From positions 141,938 through 205,937 of the forward strand of contig MNVE01000002.1 of NCBI GenBank assembly GCA_001871475.1: DNA of 64,000 nt. The letters are read 5' to 3'. The position numbers and the translations under genes were made by a program. Under the pieces are notes generated by a model. The model was not told where the DNA came from, searched no databases, and worked only from the letters and a program-made list of their open reading frames with translations. Positions 49,852-58,313 of this stretch are shown here, piece by piece (positions within the stretch are counted from its first letter, which is position 1; each line of letters opens with the position of its first letter). Origin of the DNA: Candidatus Micrarchaeota archaeon CG1_02_47_40. Its GTDB lineage: Archaea; Micrarchaeota; Micrarchaeia; Anstonellales; CG1-02-47-40.

Positions 49852-52782
49852 GTAATACGCGTTCAAAACAAGCTCCTTCTGCTTTGGGTCAACGTTTGGG
49901 AACTTTTCAAGTATATAAGCGAGGTCTTCTTTGCCGATGCCGTAAAGCTTGGCGACTTCCGCGTCAATCTGCGCCCTTGCAAGCATTCTGTCGTTTTCAT
50001 CCTTTATTCCCTCCCGTATTCCAATTTCTTTCTTCAATTCCTCAAATTCGTCCGTGGTTGCTGTCAGCTGTGCGGTTTTCTTTGCGATTGCTTCAAACTC
50101 CTTCCCAGAAGAAAGGCGGGGAATTGGAATTTCAAGGAAATTGAACTGATTTACGTGAGCGCTGACTTTCTGTCTTATAAAATAATCCACCACAAAGCTG
50201 TTCATAACTCCGCAGAGAAAGCAAAGCATGCGAACATCAGTTCTTACAATATTTATAGTATTACCGCAAACGTACCCAGGCGGCACGACAGTAGCCAATA
50301 ACGTTCTATAATTGGTTGAACTTGCCACATCTCTAAATCCGATCCAATAACCCGCATGATACCTCTTCTCCTCCTTCAAATTCGCCAAAACATCCTTTTC
50401 AAGCACGACATATCTTGCTGTCGGCGCCTCTTTCCATTGATGAGTAAATTGCTCTATATTCTTTCCCTCTAAAAGAGGAATTCCTCCGAGCCTGTCCTTT
50501 TTGAAGAGGTGCGCGTCGTTTGTCATATGGAAACCGCTTTGCATCTCAATGTTCCAAACCCCCCCAATCTCTTTCCCAAGAGGAGGGAATTTCAGCATTT
50601 TTTCAATTATCTCCTTGTCCCTCGGGCTTTTTACCTCCAGCACACTCCACGAAGTCGGAGAAGACCTTTTCACAAACTCCACATCCAAAACGGTCGGATT
50701 TTCAACCGCCTTCTCCAAATCTTCGGCTGTATGAAGGAAGAAAGCGCAGGGGAAGGAAGAGGTTTTCCCTCCCTTTTCAAAAGTAAGAAGAATGGGCTTG
50801 TAGCTTGCATGAACATCCGGGAATATTGCATGCCCTCTGTTCTCAAACGAATACAAACTCGCCACTTTGCACTTCTCAAAAAGCATCTTCCTTAATCCCT
50901 TCGCCCCCAAATCTGTGTAAATTCCGCTTGGCACTACAAAGCCGCACATCCCCCCTTCCTTCAGCAGGGTATAAGCCTTCTCCGTAAACAGCTTGTAGAG
51001 GTCAAGGTCCCCCGACACTCTCCTCCCCTCACCTTCCGCAGACTGGAATTTGTAATGCGACCTGAAATAATCGGAATACACCTCATATTCATTCACATAA
51101 TCGTTCCATTCCTTTCTTGCCTGCGCCCTTTTTTGGAGAATCTCCTCCATCACTTTCTTTGCCTTCTGCGTCTGCAGGCTCTTGAACCCCTCATAATATT
51201 TTTCAAAGAATTCCTGCGAATTCGGCTTCCATTTTTCCCAAGGGGGGTTTCCAAGAACGACATCAAATCCCCCATGCTCAAAGACAAGCGGAAAATCCCG
51301 CTCAAAGCTGAAGAATTTCCTGTCATGGTCCTCAAGCAGTGAATTCCGCTGTATTATTTTTGGGTCGGGCAGTTTTTTCGGCGAATCCGCGACGCGCAGA
51401 AAGAGATTCAGCTTCGCAAGCCGGATAGCTTTTGGGTCAAGGTCTATTCCGTAAAGGCAGTTGTCAACAACCAAACCCAAAAAATCCGAAAGCCCTGCGC
51501 TATCCTGCCCTGTTTTTATCATCCGCTCCTCAAACCATGCCCTGAATTCCTCAAGCGCACGGGCAAGAAACGTGCCGGAGCCGCAGGCGGGGTCAAGCAC
51601 CCTTATTCTCAAAGCGTCCTGCACAGAGGCGCAGTTCTTCAGCTTCTCCCCAAGAGTTGCCCGAACCAGATAATCAACAAAAAATTCAGGTGTATAGAAT
51701 ATTCCCGAACGCTTCCTTTTGTAAAGCTCCTTTTCCAATCCAATTCTTTTTGCGGTTTTCTTTATCTTATAAGAAAGATAGTTTTCATATGCGTGCCCAA
51801 GCACGTCTTTGCTTATCGCCTCAAATCTGTAAGAAAGACCGTTTTCGCGGTTTCTGTAAAAAGACTCAAAAACAGGCAGGAAACTCTCATTTTTTATGCT
51901 CAAGCCGTCAATTCGGTGATTGTCAAAGATAGTGCTGTCATAGACTTTCCGCATCTTCTCCCAGAATTTGCATAAATAATCTCTGTAAAACTGGACGCGC
52001 TTGTCGCTCCAGCTTTCAAAAACCTCGCGCATCCTTCTTTCCGTATCCGCTCCGTTGTCTTCAAGCTGACGGCAGAAGATAAGCCGGTTTAGTATAAGCT
52101 GAACGCAGGCGTCAAGGGAAACGCTCTCCCCATCCTCCTCAAACGTTTCCTCAAAGAGCCTTTCGTTGTCGTCGCGCAGAGCCCGTGTCAGCTCCTCTCT
52201 TGCGCTTATGAGCTGTTCAGTCAGCATATCCTCAATGTCCGCGCTTTCCTTCCATTTCTTGTGCTTTTTCGCGTATTCGTCAAGCCCGCCCCCTCCGTTT
52301 TCCTTTGCAAAAAGCAGAAGCCATCCCAAATACTCCGGGTTTGCCGAAATGCCGGACAAGTCAAACTCAAAAAGCTCCGCATTCCCAAAATCATCAAAAA
52401 AATCAGAGTTAAAAACCCGCCAGCGCACGAAATTTGTCAGTATAACCCAGCGTATTCCGCTGTTCTTGCCATAGTTTATTGCCTGCCTTGCGTCCTCCGG
52501 GTCGTTTAAGGAATTTGAAAACCTTTTTACCTCCATGTAGAAATCGTGCCTTGCTGCTCCAAGCTTTCTGAATGAATAATCAACTTTTTTTGTGCCTTTT
52601 CCCGTTCTTATTTTATACTGCGGAGTTACCTCCCTGCCAAGCCAATTCCAGTCCATCGCCTCAAAAACACAGCGCAAGTACTCTTCCGCTTTTTTCTCAA
52701 TCTCTTGGCTTTTGTTCGGAAGCTTTGCATACTCTGCAAAAAGGCGGGAAACCTCTCGTTTTAATCTCTCAACATCAGCCAT
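49792..52782 (-). CDS. Type IIG restriction enzyme/adenine methyltransferase
   Basis: A single 996-residue chain combines cutting, methylation and recognition. The N-terminal PD-(D/E)xK nuclease has D68 and E84-V-K86 (VDYSF, FYMEVKR). The middle holds SAM motif DPACGSGTF and the N6-adenine motif NPPW. The C-terminal 250 residues form the target-recognition domain (SGFHMTNDAHLF, HVNQFNFLEIPIP). This is the Eco57I-like layout. It needs no separate subunits. The C-terminal tail KSCNTYCKPEGAGRY is encoded by nested inverted repeats. Confidence 0.9.
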   Translation of the reverse strand: MADVERLKREVSRLFAEYAKLPNKSQEIEKKAEEYLRCVFEAMDWNWLGREVTPQYKIRTGKGTKKVDYSFRKLGAARHDFYMEVKRFSNSLNDPEDARQAINYGKNSGIRWVILTNFVRWRVFNSDFFDDFGNAELFEFDLSGISANPEYLGWLLLFAKENGGGGLDEYAKKHKKWKESADIEDMLTEQLISAREELTRALRDDNERLFEETFEEDGESVSLDACVQLILNRLIFCRQLEDNGADTERRMREVFESWSDKRVQFYRDYLCKFWEKMRKVYDSTIFDNHRIDGLSIKNESFLPVFESFYRNRENGLSYRFEAISKDVLGHAYENYLSYKIKKTAKRIGLEKELYKRKRSGIFYTPEFFVDYLVRATLGEKLKNCASVQDALRIRVLDPACGSGTFLARALEEFRAWFEERMIKTGQDSAGLSDFLGLVVDNCLYGIDLDPKAIRLAKLNLFLRVADSPKKLPDPKIIQRNSLLEDHDRKFFSFERDFPLVFEHGGFDVVLGNPPWEKWKPNSQEFFEKYYEGFKSLQTQKAKKVMEEILQKRAQARKEWNDYVNEYEVYSDYFRSHYKFQSAEGEGRRVSGDLDLYKLFTEKAYTLLKEGGMCGFVVPSGIYTDLGAKGLRKMLFEKCKVASLYSFENRGHAIFPDVHASYKPILLTFEKGGKTSSFPCAFFLHTAEDLEKAVENPTVLDVEFVKRSSPTSWSVLEVKSPRDKEIIEKMLKFPPLGKEIGGVWNIEMQSGFHMTNDAHLFKKDRLGGIPLLEGKNIEQFTHQWKEAPTARYVVLEKDVLANLKEEKRYHAGYWIGFRDVASSTNYRTLLATVVPPGYVCGNTINIVRTDVRMLCFLCGVMNSFVVDYFIRQKVSAHVNQFNFLEIPIPRLSSGKEFEAIAKKTAQLTATTDEFEELKKEIGIREGIKDENDRMLARAQIDAEVAKLYGIGKEDLAYILEKFPNVDPKQKELVLNAYYSVAEKSCNTYCKPEGAGRY

Positions 52783-52826
52783 AAGACAAACCTTCGGAGA
52801 GGATGCTTATTAAGATTTTGCGGAGG

Positions 52827-53840
52827 CTACTCCACCTTATACTGCCTCATCATCACTCCCGCCTGCTTGAGCAGGGCAGTTGTCGCTTCCGTCATAGGAT
52901 AATCGGCATTGTACACAACTTCTTTTATTCCTGAATTTATTATCATTCTTGCGCAGGTTAAGCAGGGGGAAAAAGTGACATAAATGGTGCTTTCCTTCAC
53001 TGCAATCCCGTGATAAGCCGCCTGCGCAATCGCATTCTCCTCCGCATGGGAGCATAAGCATTCATCTAAATTTTTCGCGCTTTCCGAGAAATTGTTGCAC
53101 CTTGGACAGCCTCCCTCATTGCAGTTTTTGCATCCTCTCGGAGTCCCGTTATACCCGGTAGAAACAATTCTCTTGTCCTTCACTATAACTGCCGCCACCT
53201 TCCTCTTTATGCAGTTGCTCCGTGATGCGACCATCTTTGCGATTCTCATGAAATACTCGTCCCAGCTTGGCCTGTCCGGCACGAACTCTTTTGAAATGCC
53301 GGCCAACACCCCGTCCAGCGCAAGGTAGAAACCCTTCAAATCCGCCTCATTCTGCACTTTTTTTTCTGCCATTGCATAAGTAGCGTGCGTATTCTGCTTT
53401 GTTTTCTCCTCGTTTTTCGCTTCCGCTTCCTCAATTTTCAAAAAAGCTTCCAGAGTATTAGGGTCCCCTTCCCTCTTTCTCCCCTTCATCCTCTCAAACC
53501 TGACTTTCGCAGAAGCCGTCACATAAAGCAGGAAAAAGTCCTTCCTTTCTCTAAAGGCTTCCACCTCTCCAGGGTTGCGGAAGGAATCAACAACATAATT
53601 CTTTCCCTCATCCTTCTTTATTTTCGCAAGTATTCTTTCCGCAAGCACTCCCGCACCAAACTTCTCGCGCAGTTCATTCCCTTTCCTTATCAGCCCTTCC
53701 CTCGTGATTTCCTCTCCAGCCTGCACAAGCTCCTCCCGTATAGCATCAGATAAAGAGTAGTAGTAAAAACTCCTTTTCATCAGGTATTCCGCGGCAGTTC
53801 CCTTGCCTGCGCAGTTTTCTCCCGTAAGCCCGATAATCAT
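52827..53840 (-). CDS. P-loop kinase-like / dCMP deaminase fusion
   Basis: Residues 1-180 form a P-loop NTPase resembling dephospho-CoA or nucleotide kinases (GENCAGKG at 7-14). Residues 190-337 form a zinc cytidine/dCMP deaminase with HAEE at 265-268 and PCLTC at 292-296; an extra Cys cluster NEGGCPRCNN is also present. The start ATG 53840 follows GGGAGGG. Fusions of this layout include ordinary archaeal dCMP deaminases and the AvcD-type antiviral deaminases that deplete dC nucleotides. It lies next to a type IIG gene, which makes a defence role possible. Confidence 0.85.
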   Translation of the reverse strand: MIIGLTGENCAGKGTAAEYLMKRSFYYYSLSDAIREELVQAGEEITREGLIRKGNELREKFGAGVLAERILAKIKKDEGKNYVVDSFRNPGEVEAFRERKDFFLLYVTASAKVRFERMKGRKREGDPNTLEAFLKIEEAEAKNEEKTKQNTHATYAMAEKKVQNEADLKGFYLALDGVLAGISKEFVPDRPSWDEYFMRIAKMVASRSNCIKRKVAAVIVKDKRIVSTGYNGTPRGCKNCNEGGCPRCNNFSESAKNLDECLCSHAEENAIAQAAYHGIAVKESTIYVTFSPCLTCARMIINSGIKEVVYNADYPMTEATTALLKQAGVMMRQYKVE

Positions 53841-53934
53841 AGTTTCCCTCCCGCAAAATATATGCTTTCCAATCATTTTAAACCTTCTTGGGAAAGCGGA
53901 AAGAATATAAACACATTATCGCATATCTATTACC

Positions 53935-54300
53935 ATGTTAAAAACGCACCCCCAGCCGAAAAAAGCAGAAATTCCAGCCTCCAACGGGCTGGGCACCAAA
54001 TATGCCTCAAAGGCATTTCTGGAGAAAATGACTCTGCCGGATAAGGCAAACGCCATCCGAGAGCTTCGGGAGAGGATAGACGGCATAGAGAAAAGAATAA
54101 TGCTTCTCAAGCAGAACCCCGGCGCAAACCAAAAATCACTCGTTGTATCAATGTCAATGAGGGATGCTTGCGAGCGGGATTTGGCAATAGTGCAAGATAC
54201 CAAGCCGATAAAGATAACGGATGAGGGCGGCTTTAACGAAACCGATATACGGCCGAATGATTTTAAAAACTGGCGTCAAATGAACGGCAAGAGGCGCTGA
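53935..54300 (+). CDS. Unknown protein, 121 residues
   Basis: This appears soluble, with a Pro-rich N-terminus (HPQPKKAEIPASNGLGTKY) and a central coiled coil (RELRERIDGIEKRIMLLK). It has no recognised domain. Divergent from the deaminase fusion and convergent with the next gene. Real coding is supported by regular codon use and length, but only weakly. Confidence 0.45.
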   Translation: MLKTHPQPKKAEIPASNGLGTKYASKAFLEKMTLPDKANAIRELRERIDGIEKRIMLLKQNPGANQKSLVVSMSMRDACERDLAIVQDTKPIKITDEGGFNETDIRPNDFKNWRQMNGKRR

Positions 54301-54309
54301 ACCTGTTTT

Positions 54310-54978
54310 TCAGGACATCACATAAAGAAGGTTATTGCTAAACTCTTTCGGAGCCGGCGCAATGTAATACTTATTCTCCTTATTATTCACGATTATTCCG
54401 CATTGCTCCTGTAGTTTGTCTGCGACTTTTGCAATACCATACTTTTTCATCTTCCCGACTATTCGCTTATTCTCAAGAAGCGCGCAAAGGTATTTGTCAG
54501 CCTCTGAAGAGAATACATGAATGAGAGAGGAGCTTATCCTTTTGAGATTCCCAATCCCATTCATCTTGGCAATCCTATTATCTTCTGCGCAGAATTTCAA
54601 AAGAAGGGAAAACGCATTCCAGCGCCCAAAATAATTTGAGGATATAACCAAGATTTCGGCAAGCATCCTTTTCCTGATTTTTGGGAGTAACTCTTCTGCC
54701 TGCATGAGCATCTCGTAGCTTTTAAGGAGGCTTTTTTCGCTGTATCCGCCGCTGCCATTCCTCTGCAGAAACCCCAATTTTTCAAGGAATTCTGCCACTC
54801 TCGGCAGGGATTCAAACATTTTCAGTGCGTCCGCTTTATTTGCAAGAGGCGCTGGTGTCTCATGCGCCGCTTCAAAACCGCGCGCGGGACTTCCGCGTTT
54901 CTGTATTCCGCCTGTGTTTAAGGTCTTTTTGCTTTTTCTTAGCGGAAGCACATGCACCGCCTTCATTACGGCATCCAT
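54310..54978 (-). CDS. Unknown helical protein, 222 residues
   Basis: I start at ATG 54978, since the longer frame runs into AT-rich upstream sequence. The N-terminal 50 residues are basic and Ser/Gly-rich (KSKKTLNTGG). The rest is helical (MLMQAEELLPKIRKRMLAEI, YLCALLENKRIVGKMKKYG). No family was recognised. A TATA-like tract (TATATACC region, 55040-55050) lies upstream. Confidence 0.5.
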   Translation of the reverse strand: MDAVMKAVHVLPLRKSKKTLNTGGIQKRGSPARGFEAAHETPAPLANKADALKMFESLPRVAEFLEKLGFLQRNGSGGYSEKSLLKSYEMLMQAEELLPKIRKRMLAEILVISSNYFGRWNAFSLLLKFCAEDNRIAKMNGIGNLKRISSSLIHVFSSEADKYLCALLENKRIVGKMKKYGIAKVADKLQEQCGIIVNNKENKYYIAPAPKEFSNNLLYVMS

Positions 54979-55104
54979 GGATAATTTTTGCACCGAAAGG
55001 AATTTAAATAAGTTGTGATAAATAATGTAGTCAAGTATAGAGTATATACCATTAACCAATAATATTTAAGCAAAACTAAAAATATCTTGGAATTGGTGAT
55101 TAAT

Positions 55105-55647
55105 ATGAAAGTATCAGTCCATAAAGTCCCAACTGCAGCTGCCCTTGCCAGGAGCATAAGCAAAGCAAAAACACCGGAAGGACTCGCGCGCCTTATCAAC
55201 TTTTATAAAATCCCGCTGCTTGTTTCAGATCCATTCAATAAATGCCGCATCATTCCAGATGAACGGAGTGTCAAAACTCTTGCTGAACGCCCTTCAGCAA
55301 ATGCGGTTAGTGGTTACAACAAATACAAAACAAAAGTAATCAGGATGTTCAACTTCTTTTCCGAGGATACGTGGAGCCGTGTTACGTGCATACTGGATGG
55401 GGATGCCCAAAAGCCGGATATGGGGCTTTTGTTTGATGAATCTCCAATTGCCGTGATTGTTTCAGGACAAACATATTCCTGCAATAAAGAATCCATGAGA
55501 CGGCTTGCCTACGCCATCAGTTCAGGAATGCTCTTTGTTTGCGGAACGAAACCAGATTCAGACCGCATGGCTGGGATATTGGATATGATTGCAAAGTCAA
55601 ACAAAATTCCTTTCAACATAGTCATAAATCCAAATTTCATGATATAA
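55105..55647 (+). CDS. Unknown protein, 180 residues
   Basis: ATG 55105 is preceded by GGTGAT at good spacing. The protein is alpha/beta, with DPFNKCRIIPDERSVKTLAE, VTCILDGDAQKPDMGLLFDE and a C-terminal PDSDRMAGILDMIAKS. Not recognised. It is divergent from the helical gene at 54310, with a shared AT-rich promoter region (55020-55100). Confidence 0.5.
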   Translation: MKVSVHKVPTAAALARSISKAKTPEGLARLINFYKIPLLVSDPFNKCRIIPDERSVKTLAERPSANAVSGYNKYKTKVIRMFNFFSEDTWSRVTCILDGDAQKPDMGLLFDESPIAVIVSGQTYSCNKESMRRLAYAISSGMLFVCGTKPDSDRMAGILDMIAKSNKIPFNIVINPNFMI

Positions 55648-55989
55648 TGCTTGGGCTCTAACCCAAAACAGCCCAAAAGATTGAAACGCACGGGAGAGGA
55701 AAATCATTTTCTTTATGTGCTCTTCTCTTTCTTACAACATTTTTTCAGTATTGCTCATCCTCCCGATTACTTATTCAATAAACCAGTTTCCATACGCAAT
55801 TACCTAAACGGTAAACCCTCTTCAAACTCTTCCAAGCGGTTTTTCCAGTTCGGTTTAGCATAACAGTATTGAGCCACAACTCTTGATAGCACAAGCTTGC
55901 CTAAACGGGAGAGAGTAGGTGAAAGAAGGGAAAAGAGGTGAAAGAGAGGGGGGGAGGGATACTGCTATGGTGAAGGAGGGGAGGGAGGT
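55648..55989. other. Gene-free spacer with hairpins and purine-rich tract
   Basis: No convincing gene. TTGGGCT/AGCCCAA (55651-55657 with 55670-55676) forms a possible terminator after the preceding gene, with an alternative TTGGG/CCCAA pairing. Bases 55910-56000 are strongly purine-rich, with repeated GGTGAAAGA and two copies of ACTGC(T/G)ATGG. Short frames here are not coding in my judgement. Confidence 0.5.
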
Positions 55990-56373
55990 TTACTGCGATG
56001 GGATTTTATAATAATGCCAAAGGTTTGAGCAACCCACAATTGACTGTACAAGAAATATTATACTTAAGATGACCGTTATGCCATATTCAGGTAAAGGTAA
56101 AAATACCCACACTAAAAAAACCGCTCCCAAAACCAACAACGGAGTTAGAAACAACATGATCCAAAAACCTTTTTTTCCAAAATAAAGATATATTGCTCTG
56201 GTTATTGGAATCTTTTCATCTTCTCTAACTGCTCTTTCCCAGCCCTTTGTCTTGCTAGACTTTTGCAAACTGATCACAGTTGTAAGATTATCAAATAAAG
56301 TCGAGATGAACGGCAACAGGATAAAAATCGCATCCGTGCTCAAATTTTTCGATATTTCAAAAAGAAACACCAT
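55990..56373 (-). CDS. Small polytopic membrane protein
   Basis: 127 residues with three hydrophobic helices (IFILLPFISTLF, WIMLFLTPLLVLGAVFLVWV, ITVILSIIFLVQSIVG) and a basic loop (SKTKGWERAVREDEKIPITRA). No family recognised. It lies just downstream of the retropepsin-like gene on the same strand (36 bases) and may belong to the same transcript. Confidence 0.5.
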   Translation of the reverse strand: MVFLFEISKNLSTDAIFILLPFISTLFDNLTTVISLQKSSKTKGWERAVREDEKIPITRAIYLYFGKKGFWIMLFLTPLLVLGAVFLVWVFLPLPEYGITVILSIIFLVQSIVGCSNLWHYYKIPSQ

Positions 56374-56408
56374 AAAATCATCTTCTTCTCAAACTCCTTT
56401 ACCTTTTC

Positions 56409-56858
56409 TCATTCTTTCTGTTCTTCTATCTGTAGAACGGGTTTTCCCGGCTCCTTGAAGTTTATAACTGCCTTGTTTGCAGCCAAAAAATCAAGCCCTA
56501 TAATCATTTCAAATGGATTTGCGCCAGCCTGTTCGTTTGCATTTGCTGCTGCAAAAACTTCCTGTTTGAATTCAACCATATTACCCGCCGAATCTCTTAA
56601 GTTTATTGAGAGCTTTCCAAGCGTTTTTCTTTCAAACACAAATCCGGCGATATTGCTGTATTGGGGTGGGGACAGGCTGGCAGGTTTCAATCGCCTGAAT
56701 CTTTTTAGGACATTTATGAATAGCATTGTGTTTGGCGCGCCGGTGTCTATCAGTGCTTTGACAAAACCAAGGCTCCCGCCTGCGTCTCTAAGTGAAATAG
56801 GCAGAAGTATCCTGTCGCCGCCATAAGCACGATAATTCTCAATAGGAACATCTGCCAT
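56409..56858 (-). CDS. Retropepsin-like aspartic protease
   Basis: 149 residues with the catalytic DTG triad in VKALIDTGAPNTML and a second-half flap-like and IIGLDFLAANKAVIN motif, as in single-domain retropepsin-like proteases that work as dimers. No signal peptide, so it acts in the cytosol. It lies eight bases after a DUF5678 gene. The substrate is unknown. Confidence 0.8.
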   Translation of the reverse strand: MADVPIENYRAYGGDRILLPISLRDAGGSLGFVKALIDTGAPNTMLFINVLKRFRRLKPASLSPPQYSNIAGFVFERKTLGKLSINLRDSAGNMVEFKQEVFAAANANEQAGANPFEMIIGLDFLAANKAVINFKEPGKPVLQIEEQKE

Positions 56859-56866
56859 AGCATCAT

Positions 56867-57109
56867 CTAAAGCAATAGCTGAACATTCTTTGATAAGATG
56901 CGCTCAATTACTGCTTTAGATACGTCAATTTTTTGTTTTGCGGCTTCTATTATAAGTTGATCGTAACTGGCATTTGCTGCGATTACCTGCCGATTTTTAA
57001 CCAGCACGAATTTGTTTTCGTATTCTGGGCGCAAAGAATCCAGGTTGTTTGACAACCATCTTAAATCGTTAGTATACGCCTCAAATTCGGAAACATAAGA
57101 AATGTCCAT
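56867..57109 (-). CDS. DUF5678-like protein
   Basis: 80 residues with the pattern ...LRPEYENKFVLVKNRQVIAANASYDQL..., matching DUF5678 (a residue span like yVAvkngkVVasg.d..el). It stands immediately upstream of the aspartic protease. This two-gene order is repeated in archaea and suggests they work together, perhaps substrate and protease or partner proteins. Confidence 0.65.
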   Translation of the reverse strand: MDISYVSEFEAYTNDLRWLSNNLDSLRPEYENKFVLVKNRQVIAANASYDQLIIEAAKQKIDVSKAVIERILSKNVQLLL

Positions 57110-57213
57110 CGCATCACCAAACTTTTGTGATTCTTTAGGTTTATATTAATTCCGTTCGGCTTTTCCTCCTTCTGCATCCGTGCATCTGGCGTTTATAAAT
57201 GTTATGGTTTTTT

Positions 57214-57230
57214 TACCGGGAATCCCGGTA
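57214..57230. promoter_or_regulatory. 17-base palindrome in the DUF5678/DIP1984-like spacer
   Basis: TACCGGGA-A-TCCCGGTA is a perfect 8-bp dyad next to a T-run, midway between two divergent genes. It may be a regulator binding site or terminator hairpin. Confidence 0.45.
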
Positions 57231-57367
57231 GTTTTGTTTATTGATTATTTCTTAAATTCTTTTAGTATTTCCAATTAAGTTTTACTTATATACAAAGTAC
57301 CATCGGACTTCTACCCCCTGCCCGCCTTTATAAGCAAATTCTGAACGAAATATTCTGAGGTGAGAAA

Positions 57368-57838
57368 ATGAATATAGGAGAAGCTCTTTTGGAGTTGAAA
57401 TCGATGAGAAGCGAGCTTGCAAGGCTGCAGGAAGCAAGAGAAAACAGTTTTAGGTGGGTAGAAGAAAAGCCCAAAGAAAAATTTGCAGAATCAAGCGAGG
57501 AAATAGTCGGATTGATTGAAAAAATAAGAAAATTCAAGCTTAATATAGAGGAAACAAATCATTTTTCGTATATCGATACGCCTGAAGGGAAGATGAGCCT
57601 TGCAGAGGCGATACATTATGTCGGAGATTTGAGATCCGAGCTATCCTGCCTTGAAAAATTAAGGGAAAAATACAAAAAGGAGAGAGAATATGGATGGGGA
57701 AGTGAAAAACTCCCAAAATTCGAGTATCAGATTGAACAGAAAGAGCTTCTTGCAAAAATCAGGGAGCTTGAAAAAAAGAAAGTAAGGATGGATGCCTTTC
57801 TTTCCTCGTGGAATTGGAAAGTGAAACTAAAAGAATAG
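57368..57838 (+). CDS. DIP1984-like (septicolysin family) coiled-coil protein
   Basis: 156 residues. NIGEALLELKSMRSELARLQ, then GLIEKIRKFKLNIEETNH and KMSLAEAIHYVGDLRSELSCLEKL match the layout of DIP1984 proteins, which have a helical pair and an ETN segment between. The family has no clear function. ATG 57368 follows GAGGTGAG. Confidence 0.55.
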   Translation: MNIGEALLELKSMRSELARLQEARENSFRWVEEKPKEKFAESSEEIVGLIEKIRKFKLNIEETNHFSYIDTPEGKMSLAEAIHYVGDLRSELSCLEKLREKYKKEREYGWGSEKLPKFEYQIEQKELLAKIRELEKKKVRMDAFLSSWNWKVKLKE

Positions 57839-57983
57839 CGCTCATGCATGAGACAGCAAAAAGAGGGGAGGGGCGGTAGAAATGCCGTCCATCACTACAT
57901 GTGGCAAAACTGACGTGAGGGGATGCAAGATTATGGATGAAGGATTCGCGCACTTGTTGATTGTGGCTTAAAGCTTGTATCCC

Positions 57984-58241
57984 CTACTTTTTGCTGTTCT
58001 TTCTCCTTCGCATTCTTATTTTTCCTTCTCCGTCCATCCAAAATTCAACTCCTGCCTTTGCTTGTCCTCTCAAGTCATCAAGAATCATTTTTTTATCCTG
58101 CCTGAACTGCTTCCAATCAACGGAAGCTGCACCTGTTTTTCTTTCTATATTTGGATAAATCTCGCAAACTTCGAGGCATTTTTGCCCTTCACTTTCAAAT
58201 TCAACCAAGCCGAAAAACCAACCTGAAGAATCCTTTTTCAT
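57984..58241 (-). CDS. Small unknown protein, 85 residues
   Basis: ATG 58241 follows GAGTGAT. One compact alpha/beta protein: GWFFGLVEFESEGQKCLEVCEIYPN, then WKQFRQDKKMILDDLRGQ and a basic tail RMRRRKNSKK. No domain recognised. It is on the same strand just downstream of the U32 gene. Confidence 0.5.
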   Translation of the reverse strand: MKKDSSGWFFGLVEFESEGQKCLEVCEIYPNIERKTGAASVDWKQFRQDKKMILDDLRGQAKAGVEFWMDGEGKIRMRRRKNSKK

Positions 58242-58313
58242 TTCAATCACTCTCGTATTTCAACCTTGGAAGGCAGTATTTAAAAACAAAATTAGACGGC
58301 AGAAGTCCGACCC

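Noticed and set aside
57882..57971. 29-codon frame (MPSITTCGKTDVRGCKIMDE...)
   Set aside because: It has an SD-like site but is too short to support and has no family.
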